A stretch of DNA of 64,000 nucleotides from Bidens hawaiensis (Eukaryota; Streptophyta; Magnoliopsida; Asterales; Asteraceae), in the NCBI GenBank assembly GCA_021521415.1, contig JAIQDT010000061.1, positions 4,588,001 through 4,652,000 of the forward strand, read 5' to 3'. A program made the translations under genes and the position numbers. The notes beneath the pieces were generated by a model. The model worked only from the letters and a program-made list of their open reading frames with translations, did not search any database and had not been told where the DNA came from. Shown piece after piece: positions 40,441 to 51,344 of this stretch. Numbering within the stretch: position 1 is the first letter of the stretch; each line of letters opens with the position of its first letter.

Positions 40441-40852
40441 GAAACAAGTATCCGAGGGCGAAACATTTACATTACAACTCATGTCAAGTACATAAATATC
40501 ATTTGATCTAGGTGATCGCATGACAACCATGTCTTCAGGAATCGTGTATCCCGGTTGAAGGATAACACATTCCGTATCTGTGAAAATTGTGGTAAACTTC
40601 TTATCACATATCTGTGATACGCTAAACAGATTATGATCAACTTTTTAACAATAATTAATCTTTTCAAACGTCACTTTCCCGTTTGAAACTTCTCCCTCCT
40701 TAGTAATCATCCCACTGTTGTTACCAGCAAACGCCACATAACCCCCCTTGAATATCTTTGACGTTATTCAGAAGATCCAGGTTGCCAGTGATATGCCGAG
40801 AACATCAACTATCCAATATCCACTTGTAACTTAACATGGATCTAGATGAATT
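40440..40852 (-). pseudogene. pol: Element E protease
   Basis: Protease codons start in phase directly after the acceptor-like CAG at 40853-40855. The active-site region is present (KWILDS then a TGA where the catalytic Gly is expected, followed by CSRHITGN). Later motifs KVDHNLFSVSQICDKKFTT and PGYTIPEDMVVMRSPRSNDIYVLDMSCN are clear in shifted frames. It is inactive. Confidence 0.75.
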
Positions 40853-40877
40853 CTGCACAACAAGGTAAAGATATCAG
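40853..40877 (-). promoter_or_regulatory. Putative splice acceptor at the element E gag-protease junction
   Basis: On the minus strand CTGAT (40873-40877) is followed by ATCTTTACC and TTGTTGTGCAG ending at 40853. It matches C (24164-24188) and A (14099-14122) in order and spacing. Confidence 0.55.
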
Positions 40878-40888
40878 TTCAAAAAGGC

Positions 40889-40911
40889 AGCCCAAGCCTC
40901 ATTCTTGAGCT
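40889..40911 (-). other. Hairpin containing the element E gag stop
   Basis: On the minus strand AGCTCAAG pairs with CTTGGGCT (8 bp, one G-U). The loop AATGAGG holds the TGA stop (plus-strand 40899-40901). Confidence 0.6.
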
Positions 40912-41092
40912 CTCCCTTTGATATTTTCAGAGCTAAAGATAAATTAACACTAGAATTCGGTACTTGAGAATAGTTGACCGGTTTCTTGTTTTTCTTCTTT
41001 AACTAACCGTCACGTATGATTCCCGAATCAGTGTTCCTACAAATTGGTTAAACACGGTCAACAAATTTGTTTGATACATTAAACGATTCAAC

Positions 41093-41097
41093 CCGAA
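41093..41097. repeat. Left target-site duplication of element G (ccgaa)
   Basis: ccgaa precedes the LTR at 41098 and recurs at 58858-58862. The E gag reading resumes there. Confidence 0.93.
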
Positions 41098-41589
41098 TGT
41101 AAGGCCCCGAACCCCGGGAACCCCATAGTTGGTAATCATTCAAAACACTCGTAAAAATAATTAAAATTAAAAACAATTCTTTTCATTAAAATAAGCATCA
41201 CAGAGTACAATTCGGCGGAAAACGTAAATAACAAAATAAGTTCCCAAAACCCAGGAATTTTGCCCAAAACCAACATAATTATCTTTAAATAAAAATAAAT
41301 TTTAAAAATAAGTGTTTAATAATAAAATCTTCAAATCCCGTATGCCCTTCACCGTTCAAGTAGCTTCGTGCACGTCCAAGCGATAAGGCATCCTCTTCTT
41401 AACCTGAAACTCACACTAACATGCACACAAAGTCAGCTTAAGCTGAGTGAGTTCAAGTTTTAAATAAGTAACAAAAGTCTTAATAATCATTCCAACGGTT
41501 TTAAAACTGTAAACGGAATTACATAAGTTAGGTCATCACATTCAATAAATAATCATCCTTACGTATGAACATCTTTAGACGTACATTCC

Positions 41590-41600
41590 TATATATATAA

Positions 41601-41648
<48 letters not shown>

Positions 41649-41785
41649 CATTCAATAATAACATTCAGGGCTGAGAAAACGTACAACCCAAACATGTAAC
41701 ATTCAGCGCATGCAAACACAAAGTAGGCATACGCAACATTCAGTAGTCGAAACGACTACAACATTCGCCAAATATTGGCCATTCT

Positions 41786-41840
<55 letters not shown>
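41590..41840. repeat. AT microsatellites in the element G 3' LTR
   Basis: Two (AT)n tracts at about 41590-41646 and 41790-41840. The counterparts at about 56853-56878 and 56944-56957 are much shorter, so these tracts account for part of the LTR length difference. Confidence 0.9.
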
Positions 41841-41845
<5 letters not shown>

Positions 41846-42305
41846 CACACATTCTATAACTTTCCAAGGCCTACCAATACTAGCAAGCCTATGCAAAATA
41901 GATTAAAACATTTCATCAAGCAAAATTGTTTAGGTCTTCATGCTAGCCCAAAACTTAAAAAGAGTTAAACGGGGCATCAAGAACTCACCTGACACAAGAC
42001 ACGGATTCACCACGAGCTAAAGAATCCCTAAGAAATCCCAAAACTCAAACACCTGTCGGTTTACATTCAATCAATACTAATGACATCAAGATGACTCGTT
42101 TATCCTACAAGATGTTCTAACATGGTTCGAGTTACCTAAACCCTCGACCTCATCAAAATAAATCACAACAGCCCCCGAGGTCTCACATTCACCAAAACGA
42201 CCCTTAGGTACTCCCGGGAATAAAAAATTCCCAATTTGCCCCCGGGGAGCACTAGGTGACACTAACACGCGCGTTTAAGAGTCGTTTAGGCCGTTAACAT
42301 CCAAC

Positions 42306-42310
42306 TCAGC
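42306..42310. repeat. Left target-site duplication of element D (tcagc)
   Basis: tcagc precedes the LTR at 42311 and recurs at 51340-51344. The uninterrupted site is visible at 57424-57433 in the other LTR of G (actcagcccc). Confidence 0.95.
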
Positions 42311-42779
42311 TGTCACACCCGGCCCTGAGCGGCGGAAACAGCCGGGCGCGCGCGAGTGGGGATTGATAATTAAGCACGGGCCATTGCAAACATTCAAAGA
42401 TTTTCATTGCGCATAAAGTGTTTAATACAAATACATTACATTGTTTAAAAATTACATAAAACATCCAAGTATAAAAACTGTTGAAGATTTCCACGCCATA
42501 TCCCCTTGCGCGGCGGGAACAACCATGCGCATCAAAGGGATAGAACTAAAATCTTCCAAAAAGCTAGTTTTAGATGTTCAGCGTGAGGTGCTCTAAGTGT
42601 GACTCCATGCGCTACCTAGTTATCTCCTGAAAGACACGTAAAACATTTGAATCAGTATAAACTGAGTGAGTTCACAAGTTTTAGTAACTTGATAAATCGT
42701 ATCGCGTCATAAACATAATAGCATCATTGAAACACATGCTTAGTGAAACAGTTCTGAAAACATAATCTGATAAAAATCG

Positions 42780-43110
42780 TTCCGCGGTTTACGCGCGAAC
42801 ATTTCTGGGAATTGTGCTCGTCTGTGTAAGTGGCGCTGCCACTACGAGCGAAACAAGTAATACCGTCCCGCGGGTTACGCGCGGACACATCTGAAAAACC
42901 GTGCTCGTCTGTGTAAGTGGCGCTGCCACTACGAGCGAATAATACCGTCCCGCGGGTTACGCGCAGACGTTGTGCCGGAAAACAAGGCGCTCGTCTGCGT
43001 AAGAGGAGCGACCTCTACGAGCAGGCTCAAACCCATAGTACTGCCCCATGACCATACTAGGCACTCGTCTGTGTAAGAGGTGCGACCCCTACGAGCGGGC
43101 GGATCAAACC
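42780..43110 (-). repeat. Four tandem hairpin-bearing repeats in the element D 3' LTR
   Basis: Units of about 80-95 bp begin with CCGCGG-TTACGCGC (first three). Each contains a 34-base inverted repeat at 42816-42849, 42903-42936, 42989-43022 and 43063-43096. In sense the outer arms are GCTCGT/ACGAGC and the inner arms are AGTGGC/GCCACT in units 1-2 but AGAGG/CCTCT in unit 3 and AGGGGT/ACCTCT (one G-U) in unit 4, so pairing is kept while sequence changes. The right LTR has the same at 49690-49970. Confidence 0.85.
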
Positions 43111-43515
43111 AGCAGTCCCTACCCTTAGAGTTCCAATGGTAAAGTGATCACTTACTCGAACCTGGTGCACTAACATCGAAAAACCATAGATAACCGTTCG
43201 CATTGCTCATCATGAAACATAACTTAAACACATAATCGCTTGCATAGCTTGTAAGTATACCATGATAAAACATTATTTAAGTACGTGTCCCTCGCCCCGA
43301 AAACAGTTTAAAAATAGTGAAAACAGTGAAAATAGGGGCTGTGAGACTCACCTGTGGTTCTTGTTAAGGGATTAATCGAGATTCGGGTTTTCTTGGTGTT
43401 GGCCTTTGAATTGAAGGTCTAGTAACAGGATCGGATGCTTGGGAGATGATTAGTGCAAGTTTGCAGTTCTTAAGAGAGAAGTTTGAAGTGTGTTTGGGTG
43501 ATAACTTAGGTTACA

Positions 43516-43524
43516 TATTTATAG
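43516..43524 (-). promoter_or_regulatory. TATA box of element D 3' LTR
   Basis: The sense strand reads CTATAAATA, a consensus plant TATA box. It is repeated at 50381-50389. Confidence 0.6.
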
Positions 43525-44191
43525 TCAAACTCAAGGGAACACAATCCCTTGCTTTAGGGGATTGTAATCTTTTCATATCTAGGTGTAATGATGATAAAGT
43601 ATGGGAATTATTATTATTTATTTAAAAGTGGAGTAGTGGATAAAAGATTTTGATTTGATTTGGTCAGGACATGCAGGTCTGGGGTTGGTGAGAATAGGGT
43701 GGCTGACAGTTGACTTTTCATGTTACAGTGTGCTTTTTCAGGTACATTTGTCAGTGTACAGTAAAAAGTGGAAAATCTCTGAAACACGCTACTGTTTTCT
43801 TTTGGGCGGGAGTAATCTTCTTACGTCTGGAGGATAGACTGAGTGTTCTGTGCGTATCACTTTGTGCGCATAGCTTTCTGCGTGAAGGACATTTCTTTTG
43901 CTGCGGGTAGGCACGTAACCTTCTCGCAGTTAGGGACATTGAGTTTCATTTGTAGATTCTCCAGGTGGTCTTGGTATTTCAACATAGTGATCAGTTATGT
44001 TGAAGTCAATTCCATCTTGGAGCTTCAGACAAACTAGCTCTCAATGTTCCCGCCATGCGGGGAGGTTAGTTCCCTTCCGCACGCGCATAAACGATTTAGG
44101 ATGCACCCGCCTTAGCATCATGCGGGATGGTCAACCCATTAGACAACATAACGTTAAGGTACATGAAAACATAAAGCCAAAACATTCGCGC

Positions 44192-44412
44192 ATGGCGCAT
44201 ATAACATATGCCCACGCTGGTTCTTAACATGGTGCGCTCGCGCAGGGCGCACATAACAAATGCACGCGCTGATTCTAACATGGCGCGCTCGCGCAGGGCG
44301 CACATAACAAATGCACGCGCTGATTCTAGCATAGCGCGCTCGCGCAGGGCGCACATAACAAATGTACGCGCTGTTTCTAATATGGCGCGCTCGCGCAAGG
44401 CGCATATAACAT
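44192..44412. repeat. 51-bp CpG-rich tandem array in the element D 3' LTR
   Basis: Units start at 44229, 44280, 44331 and 44382 (51-bp steps), with a shortened copy at 44192. Each carries GCGCGCTCGCGCAGGGCGCA. Because 51 is a multiple of three, long spurious frames appear on both strands. Confidence 0.93.
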
Positions 44413-44474
44413 AATTACCTAATATTTAGGTTGATTACTTGGTTTAAGGGATTGGGAATTTACCGGGTGTCACA

Positions 44475-44486
44475 TTCTCCCCCTGT
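44475..44486 (-). other. Element D polypurine tract
   Basis: The minus strand reads ACAGGGGGAGAA directly before the 3' LTR. Confidence 0.9.
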
Positions 44487-44508
44487 CAAGAGAATTTCGT
44501 CCCGAAAT

Positions 44509-45258
44509 TTAGGAGACGTTGCTGGCAGAAGCCATGCTCTGAAAGAGGTGTGGGTATTTCATGCGCATCTGGTCTTCTCTTTCCCAAGTGAATTCAGGCC
44601 CACGCCTCGAGTTCCATTGAACCTTTACTAACTTGATTCTGCTTCTGCGTAACTTTTGTTCTTTCCAATCGGTTACTGCTATAGGTTCTTCTACGAAGTG
44701 CAGCTGTTTGTCGATGTGAATCTCTTCCAACGGCAAAATCAACGTTTCGTCAGATAAACACTTTTTGAGGTTGGACACATGAAACGTATCATGAACTCCA
44801 CTGAGTTCGGCGGGTAAACGGAGTTTATAAGCAACCGGACCGATCCTTTCCAGGATCTCAAATGGTCCAATGTAGCGCGGATTCAACTTTCCTCGCTTGC
44901 CGAAACGGGGGACTCCTTTCCATGGAGAGACTTTCAAAAGTACTCTATCCCCTACTTGAAACTCCAACGGTTTCCTTCGCACATCTGCGTAGCTCTTCTG
45001 TCTGTCGCGCGCTGTCTTAAGGCGATCCCGTATCTGAAAAATCTTGTCTGTTGTTTCTTGGATCAATTCTGGACCAGTCATTTGCTTGTCACCCACTTCA
45101 GCCCAGCACAGTGGGGATCTACACTTGCGCCCATACAAAGCTTCAAACGGCGCAGCCTTGAGGCTTGTGTGATAACTGTTGTTGTAAGAAAATTCAACCA
45201 ATGGGAGATGAGTATCCCAGCTACCTCCGAAATCGATCGCGCACGCGCGTAGCATATC
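44509..45258 (-). CDS. pol: Element D integrase C-terminal domain and chromodomain
   Basis: This continues the 45259-48951 frame in phase after its only stop. It contains the end of the integrase core ([23 protein letters not shown], the [10 protein letters not shown] block), the GPF-IL-R-GPVAYKL module and a C-terminal chromodomain-like segment ([23 protein letters not shown]). Chromodomains of this lineage are thought to guide insertion to particular chromatin. It ends 22 bp before the polypurine tract. The ATG at 45255 is internal and is not a natural start. Confidence 0.88.
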   Translation of the reverse strand, partial: DMLRACAIDFGGSWDTHLPLVEFSYNNSYHTSLKAAPFEALYGRKCRSPLCWAEVGDKQMTGPELIQETTDKIFQIRDRLKTARDRQKSYADVRRKPLEFQVGDRVLLKVSPWKGVPRFGKRGKLNPRYIGPFEILERIGPVAYKLRLPAELSGVHDTFHVSNLKKCLSDETLILPLEEIHIDKQLHFVEEPIAVTDWKEQKLRRSRIKLVKVQWNSRRGPEFTWEREDQMRMKYPHLFQSMASASNVS

Positions 45259-48200
45259 TTACAATGTCTGGATTGTTCGCTCGCTTTGCCCATCCGTTTG
45301 AGGATGATAAGCTGTACTCATATCAAGGCGAGTACCTAGAGCTCCTTGTAACGATCTCCAAAACCTTGAGGTGAACCGACTATCTCTATCAGAAATGATG
45401 GACACTGGGACTCCATGTTTTGAAACTACTTCTCGAATATACAATCGGGCTAACTTTTCCATCTTATCGGTTTCCTTGATCGGCAGGAAGTGCGCTGACT
45501 TAGTTAGCCGATCCACAATAACCCAGATCGTGTCGTAACCCCCCGGTGTCCTTGGCAATTTGGTGATGAAGTCCATAGATATTTGTTCCCACTTCCACAT
45601 GGGAATTTCTGGCTGCTGAAGCAACCCTGATGGTTTCTGGTATTCAGCCTTCACCTTCGAACACGTCAGGCATTTACTGACATACGTTGCGATGGCGCCT
45701 TTAAGATTGGGCCACCAATACAGCGCTTTAACATCTTGGTACATCTTGTCTGCGCCAGGATGTACGGAATACCGCGTCTTGTGAGCTTCGTTTAATACTT
45801 GCTCGCGCAGTCCTCCCTTGAGAGGGACCCATATGCGGTTTGCAAAATATAAATTGCCGTTCTCTTTAAGTTCCAAACTCTTAATCATACCCCCAAGGGA
45901 TTCGTTTTTAACAAACTCTGGTTTCAAGGCTTCTTGCTGAGCGTCTCGGATGCGGGTAGAGAGATCTGCGTGAATGGTCAACCTTAGAGCCTTGACTCGC
46001 AGCGTTTTTATTCGCTCCTTCCTACTTAGCGCGTCTGCTACCACATTCGCCTTTCCAGGGTGGTACTTAATTTCACAATCATAATCATTCAACAACTCCA
46101 CCCATCTTCGTTGCCTCATGTTTAAATCCTTTTGATCAAATATATGTTGAAGGCTCTTGTGATCCGTAAAAATTATACACTTTGTACCATAGAGGTAATG
46201 GCGCCAAATCTTTAGCGCGAAGACAACCGCTCCAAGTTCCAGATCATGCGTTGTATAGTTCTTTTCATTGGTCTTGAGTTGGCGCGAGGCATACGCTATG
46301 ACTTTGTCTCGCTGCATAAGGACACATCCAAGTCCCTGATGTGAAGCGTCGCAGTAAACGACGATGTCATCCGTCCCCTCGGGCAAAGACAAAATTGGCG
46401 CACTACATAACTTCTGTTTCAACATTTGAAATGCTGTTTCCTGATTTTCACCCCAAACAAACTTCTTGTCTTTCTGAGTTAGCGCGGTCAGAGGTAGAGC
46501 TATCTTGGAGAAGTTCTCAATGAAGCGTCGATAGTAGCCAGCTAGTCCTAGGAATTGCCTCACCTCAGTTGGGGTTTTTGGCGCTTCCCAGTTTTCGATG
46601 GCCTTGACTTTGGAAGGATCAACGTGTATTCCTTTCTCGTTTACAACGTGACCGAGAAAGTGAACTTCTCTAAGCCAAAACTCGCACTTGGAAAACTTCG
46701 CATACAACTTTTCTTTCCTCAACAATTCCAAAATCAAACTCAGGTGTTGCTCATGCTCGGCCTTGGTCCGAGAGTAAATCAGAATATCATCTATAAACAC
46801 AATCACAAACTTGTCCAAGTATGGTTTGCACACGCGGTTCATCAGATCCATGAATACAGCCGGCGCATTAGTTAGCCCGAAGGGCATCACTAAGAACTCA
46901 TAATGGCCGTATCTAGTTCGGAAGGCTGTTTTCGGCACATCTTCCTCGTGGACCCTAAGTTGGTGGTATCCTGACCGTAGATCTATCTTCGAATAATAAC
47001 TGGATCCCTGCAACTGGTCAAATAAGTCGTCAATCCTTGGTAAGGGGTACCGATTCTTGACTGTCAGCTTGTTCAGCTCCCTGTAGTCAATACACATCCG
47101 GAAGGAACCATCCTTCTTCTTAACAAACAGTACTGGAGCTCCCCAAGGTGAAAAGCTTGGGCGTATGAAACCCTTATCCAATAGTTCCTGTAACTGATTG
47201 GATAGCTCTTGCATCTCAGATGGAGCTAGTCGATAAGGCGCTCGAGCTACTGGCGCAGCTCCTGGGACTAAATCAATACGAAATTCTACTTGTCGCGGCT
47301 GCGGCAATCCGGGCAAATCTTCAGGAAAAACTTCTGGAAATTCGCGCACTACTGGTAAGTTTTCAATTCTTCGCTCATCTCCTTTCTTCTCTACGACATG
47401 CGCCAGGAAGGCGTAGCACCCTTTCCTTAGGCACTTGCGCGCCTTTAGGCACGAAATCAGTTTTGTCGCAACTCCCCTTCTTTCCCCTTGAATTACCAAG
47501 GTTTCTTCGTTCAACAGTGGGATCCGAACCTGCTTCTCATGGCAAATAACTTCCGCGCGGTTCTCGACTAACCAATCCATACCTACCACGATGTCAAAAC
47601 TTCCCAAGTCTATTGGCAACAAGTTAATATTGAACCCGTGACCTCCCATGACTATAACACATAGTTCAGTTCTTTCGTTCGCGCATAACTGCCTTCCATT
47701 GGCTAGTTCTATAGTATAAGGCGTGTCTAGCCTACTGGTTGCTAAGCCTAGGGAGTTTTTAAACTCAGCAGATATAAAACTTAGGTCAGCGCCAGTATCA
47801 AATAAGACAGATGCAAAATGGCCGTTAAGCAAAAACGTACCGGTTACCACATTCGGCTCTTCTTTAGCTTCACCCGCGCCGATCACAAAAGCTCTCCCGC
47901 GAGCTTGGTTTCCCCTTTGCGGGCAATCCCGACTGAAATGCCCTGGCTTTCCGCATGCGTAGCAGTTGTCACTGGCTCCAGCTTCTTTAGCACGGCAATT
48001 CACCGTCTTGTGCCCTGGCCTGTTACATTTGGCGCACGTGACGCTCGCGCATTCACCCTCGTGGTGAAACTTGCATTTGTTGCACCATGGGTAAGGCCCA
48101 CTGTATCCTTTCCTTGATGGCTCCGCGGCTTGGATCGCGTAAACCCTTGCGCTCTCCTGCTTCTTGAACGGTGGCTGCTTGGAGTCGGACCCTCGGTGGT

Positions 48201-48951
48201 GAGAGTTCCATTTCCTCTTGGAGTCAGAGGTTCGCTGCTCGTTTCCGCGCGTAGTCAACATACCCGCACGGACCGTATCCCTTGTAAGGGTGATGGCCCG
48301 CGCTACCGCCTCATCAAAGGTTGGAGGCGCTGCGGCGTTGAGCGGAACCCTAACGACAGGAGGTAACCCAAAAATATACCTCTCGATCTTCTTTTCCTCC
48401 GTGTTTGCCATGTCGGGTACCAACTGGCAAAGCTCGTTGAACCGGTTGTTGTAGGCGTCGATATCCGTTCCTACCATGGTGTGGTTCCAGAATTCCTGCT
48501 GCAGACTCTGGATTTCTGCGCGAGAGCAGAACTTTCTCATCATCATTTCCTTCAGTTCTTCCCAGGTCTTGTGAAGAGCAACTTCTCGCCCCAAAGTCTT
48601 CACTTGAAGTTTCCACCAAGACGAAGCTGCTTCTTGGAACATGCATGTCGCGTAAAGAACCTTCTGGTTCTCACTACATCTGCTAATGGAGAGAACTGTC
48701 TCCATCTTGTCAATCCAGTTGTAGAGCCCAATGGCCCCTTCGGTACCCTTGAATGGCCAAGGCCTACAGGCCATAAATGTCTTATAGGAGCACCCTTTGT
48801 CCAAGGCTCCTGAATCGGGTTCTGGGGTCTCGTTCTGACGACCCTGACTTGATTCGGCCTTGCTGGCCTCATGTGTCGCAATCGCCTGCGCGATTATTTC
48901 CGCGAGTTCCTCGGGTGTCATGGTAATTCCCTTGGCTCTGGTTGGAGGCAT
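45259..48951 (-). CDS. gag-pol: Element D Gag-protease-RT-RNase H-integrase polyprotein, to a premature stop
   Basis: The frame of 1230 codons starts at an ATG ([20 protein letters not shown]) 218 bases downstream (sense) of the primer site. Gag capsid spans about 45-240; zinc knuckles are at 306-319 ([14 protein letters not shown]) and 330-343 ([14 protein letters not shown]). The protease has D385-T-G-A. The RT has FIDD at 719-722. RNase H has D868, E905 and D930. The integrase HHCC finger is H1057, H1064, C1094, C1097, and its core has D1127, D1188 and E1224. All catalytic residues are present. The next codon after SERTIQTL is TAA (45259-45261), and the frame then continues in phase through 44509. 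The stop therefore separates the DDE core from the integrase C-terminus and chromodomain. Confidence 0.95.
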   Translation of the reverse strand: MPPTRAKGITMTPEELAEIIAQAIATHEASKAESSQGRQNETPEPDSGALDKGCSYKTFMACRPWPFKGTEGAIGLYNWIDKMETVLSISRCSENQKVLYATCMFQEAASSWWKLQVKTLGREVALHKTWEELKEMMMRKFCSRAEIQSLQQEFWNHTMVGTDIDAYNNRFNELCQLVPDMANTEEKKIERYIFGLPPVVRVPLNAAAPPTFDEAVARAITLTRDTVRAGMLTTRGNEQRTSDSKRKWNSHHRGSDSKQPPFKKQESARVYAIQAAEPSRKGYSGPYPWCNKCKFHHEGECASVTCAKCNRPGHKTVNCRAKEAGASDNCYACGKPGHFSRDCPQRGNQARGRAFVIGAGEAKEEPNVVTGTFLLNGHFASVLFDTGADLSFISAEFKNSLGLATSRLDTPYTIELANGRQLCANERTELCVIVMGGHGFNINLLPIDLGSFDIVVGMDWLVENRAEVICHEKQVRIPLLNEETLVIQGERRGVATKLISCLKARKCLRKGCYAFLAHVVEKKGDERRIENLPVVREFPEVFPEDLPGLPQPRQVEFRIDLVPGAAPVARAPYRLAPSEMQELSNQLQELLDKGFIRPSFSPWGAPVLFVKKKDGSFRMCIDYRELNKLTVKNRYPLPRIDDLFDQLQGSSYYSKIDLRSGYHQLRVHEEDVPKTAFRTRYGHYEFLVMPFGLTNAPAVFMDLMNRVCKPYLDKFVIVFIDDILIYSRTKAEHEQHLSLILELLRKEKLYAKFSKCEFWLREVHFLGHVVNEKGIHVDPSKVKAIENWEAPKTPTEVRQFLGLAGYYRRFIENFSKIALPLTALTQKDKKFVWGENQETAFQMLKQKLCSAPILSLPEGTDDIVVYCDASHQGLGCVLMQRDKVIAYASRQLKTNEKNYTTHDLELGAVVFALKIWRHYLYGTKCIIFTDHKSLQHIFDQKDLNMRQRRWVELLNDYDCEIKYHPGKANVVADALSRKERIKTLRVKALRLTIHADLSTRIRDAQQEALKPEFVKNESLGGMIKSLELKENGNLYFANRIWVPLKGGLREQVLNEAHKTRYSVHPGADKMYQDVKALYWWPNLKGAIATYVSKCLTCSKVKAEYQKPSGLLQQPEIPMWKWEQISMDFITKLPRTPGGYDTIWVIVDRLTKSAHFLPIKETDKMEKLARLYIREVVSKHGVPVSIISDRDSRFTSRFWRSLQGALGTRLDMSTAYHPQTDGQSERTIQTL

Positions 48952-49169
48952 TCTCGCATTAAAAGAGAATGAAAATATATTAAACTTAGCGAATGTACTC
49001 TAAGCACATAATGTTCTTTATCTTTATTCACTAGACACTGTGTGACCCGTGTTCCTAAGTGTGTGTATAGTTTCTTTTGAAAATATTTTCTTTGAAAAAA
49101 TATTTCATGCGATTCCCCAACGGTTATAGTCTAGGTTAAAACTTCTTTTCCTAGTTCGCTATAACCAGT
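48952..49169 (-). other. Element D leader
   Basis: This is 218 bp between primer site and gag ATG, AT-rich, with no gene. Confidence 0.8.
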
Positions 49170-49181
49170 GCTCTGATACCA
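49170..49181 (-). other. Element D primer-binding site (initiator Met)
   Basis: The minus strand reads TGGTATCAGAGC, three bases inside the 5' LTR. Confidence 0.93.
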
Positions 49182-49184
49182 ATC

Positions 49185-51339
49185 TGTCACACCCGGCCCT
49201 GAGCGGCGGAAACAGCCGGGCGCGCGCGAGTGGGGATTGATAATTAAGCACGGGCCATTGCAAACATTCAAAGATTTTCATTGCGCATAAAGTGTTTAAT
49301 ACAAATACATTACATTGTTTAAAAATTACATAAAACATCCAAGTATAAAAACTGTTGAAGATTTCCACGCCATATCCCCTTGCGCGGCGGGAACAACCAT
49401 GCGCATCAAAGGGATAGAACTAAAATCTTCCAAAAAGCTAGTTTTAGATGTTCAGCGTGAGGTGCTCTAAGTGTGACTCCATGCGCTACCTAGTTATCTC
49501 CTGAAAGACACGTAAAACATTTGAATCAGTATAAACTGAGTGAGTTCACAAGTTTTAGTAACTTGATAAATCGTATCGCGTCATAAACATAATAGCATCA
49601 TTGAAACACATGCTTAGTGAAACAGTTCTGAAAACATAATCTGATAAAAATCGTTCCGCGGTTTACGCGCGAACATTTCTGGGAATTGTGCTCGTCTGTG
49701 TAAGTGGCGCTGCCACTACGAGCGAAACAAGTAATACCGTCCCGCGGGTTACGCGCGGACACATCTGAAAAACCGTGCTCGTCTGTGTAAGTGGCGCTGC
49801 CACTACGAGCGAATAATACCGTCCCGCGGGTTACGCGCAGACGTTGTGCCGGAAAACAAGGCGCTCGTCTGCGTAAGAGGAGCGACCTCTACGAGCGGGC
49901 TCAAACCCATAGTACTGCCCCATGACCATACTAGGCACTCGTCTGTGTAAGAGGTGCGACCCCTACGAGTGGGCGGATCAAACCAGCAGTCCCTACCCTT
50001 AGAGTTCCAATGGTAAAGTGATCACTTACTCGAACCTGGTGCACTAACATCGAAAAACCATAGATAACCGTTCGCATTGCTCATCATGAAACATAACTTA
50101 AACACATAATCGCTTGCATAGCTTGTAAGTATACCATGATAAAACATTATTTAAGTACGTGTCCCTCGCCCCGAAAACAGTTTAAAAATAGTGAAAATAG
50201 GGGCTGTGAGACTCACCTGTGGTTCTTGTTAAGGGATTAATCGAGATTCGGGTTTTCTTGGTGTTGGCCTTTGAATTGAAGGTCTAGTAACAGGATCGGA
50301 TGCTTGGGAGATGATTAGTGCAAGTTTGCAGTTCTTAAGAGAGAAGTTTGAAGTGTGTTTGGGTGATAACTTAGGTTACATATTTATAGTCAAACTCAAG
50401 GGAACACAATCCCTTGCTTTAGGGGATTGTAATCTTTTCATATCTAGGTGTAATGATGATAAAGTATGGGAATTATTATTATTTATTTAAAAGTGGAGTA
50501 GTGGATAAAAGATTTTGATTTGATTTGGTCAGGACATGCAGGTCTGGGGTTGGTGAGAATAGGGTGGCTGACAGTTGACTTTTCATGTTACAGTGTGCTT
50601 TTTCAGGTACATTTGTCAGTGTACAGTAAAAAGTGGAAAATCTCTGAAACACGCTACTGTTTTCTTTTGGGCGGGAGTAATCTTCTTACGTCTGGAGGAT
50701 AGACTGAGTGTTCTGTGCGTATCACTTTGTGCGCATAGCTTTCTGCGTGAAGGACATTTCTTTTGCTGCGGGTAGGCACGTAACCTTCTCGCAGTTAGGG
50801 ACATTGAGTTTCATTTGTAGATTCTCCAGGTGGTCTTGGTATTTCAACATAGTGATCAGTTATGTTGAAGTCAATTCCATCTTGGAGCTTCAGACAAACT
50901 AGCTCTCAATGTTCCCGCCATGCGGGGAGGTTAGTTCCCTTCCGCACGCGCATAAACGATTTAGGATGCACCCGCCTTAGCATCATGCGGGATGGTCAAC
51001 CCATTAGACAACATAACGTTAAGGTACATGAAAACATAAAGCCAAAACATTCGCGCATGGCGCATATAACATATGCCCACGCTGGTTCTTAACATGGTGC
51101 GCTCGCGCAGGGCGCACATAACAAATGCACGCGCTGATTCTAAAATGGCGCGCTCGCGCAGGGCGCACATAACAAATGCACGCGCTGATTCTAGCATAGC
51201 GCGCTCGCGCAGGGCGCACATAACAAATGTACGCGCTGTTTCTAATATGGCGCGCTCGCGCAAGGCGCATATAACATAATTACCTAATATTTAGGTTGAT
51301 TACTTGGTTTAAGGGATTGGGAATTTACCGGGTGTCACA
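49185..51339 (-). repeat. Element D 5' LTR
   Basis: It is 2155 bp, nearly identical to 42311-44474 and lacking one 9-bp duplication (around 50192). The hairpin repeats are at 49690-49970, the TATA at 50381-50389 and the 51-bp array at 51057-51277. In the fourth hairpin one arm is acgagt instead of acgagc, which turns a G-U into a Watson-Crick pair. Confidence 0.95.
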
Positions 51340-51344
51340 TCAGC
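51340..51344. repeat. Right target-site duplication of element D (tcagc)
   Basis: This is identical to 42306-42310. Confidence 0.95.

Larger units (their letters stand above)
38580..41097 (-). mobile_element. Element E (left part): C-family Copia remnant lacking reverse transcriptase
   Basis: The minus-strand order is gag end, protease, integrase, then a direct jump to the end of RNase H and 3' noncoding DNA. E continues at 58858-59582 on the far side of element G. Sequence similarity to C is clear throughout. The segment 38580-38645 is imperfectly repeated at about 37745-37815 on the other side of the F LTR and leader. Confidence 0.75.
42311..44474 (-). repeat. Element D 3' LTR
   Basis: It is 2164 bp, TGTCACACCC ... 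GGGTGTCACA on the plus strand. It holds four hairpin repeats (42780-43110), a TATA box (43516-43524) and a 51-bp CpG-rich tandem array (44192-44412). Confidence 0.95.
42311..51339 (-). mobile_element. Element D: young, nearly intact chromodomain Ty3 retrotransposon
   Basis: This 9.0-kb element has LTRs of 2164 and 2155 bp that differ, by my reading, at about three bases and one 9-bp indel. It also has a perfect tcagc TSD, an initiator-Met primer site, a polypurine tract and one gag-pol frame interrupted by a single stop codon. The domain order gag-PR-RT-RH-INT-chromodomain and the long LTRs fit the Tekay/Del chromoviruses. Confidence 0.95.

Noticed and set aside
41590..41840. AT tracts as a possible matrix attachment or origin signal
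   Set aside because: They are simple (AT)n microsatellites that differ greatly in length between the two LTRs of G.
43655..44037. Several 60-66 codon frames duplicated in both D LTRs
   Set aside because: They are duplicated only because the LTRs are duplicated. Overlapping frames on both strands and no domains indicate noncoding LTR sequence.
44096..44405. Repeat-protein-like frames in the D LTR (both strands, also at 50961-51270)
   Set aside because: The 51-bp tandem array is a multiple of three and keeps several frames open simultaneously. There is no start context or domain.
42306..51344. Interpreting the near-identical 2.2-kb blocks as a segmental duplication
   Set aside because: They are bounded by TG/CA, flank a complete retrotransposon with primer site and polypurine tract, and carry a perfect TSD, so they are LTRs.
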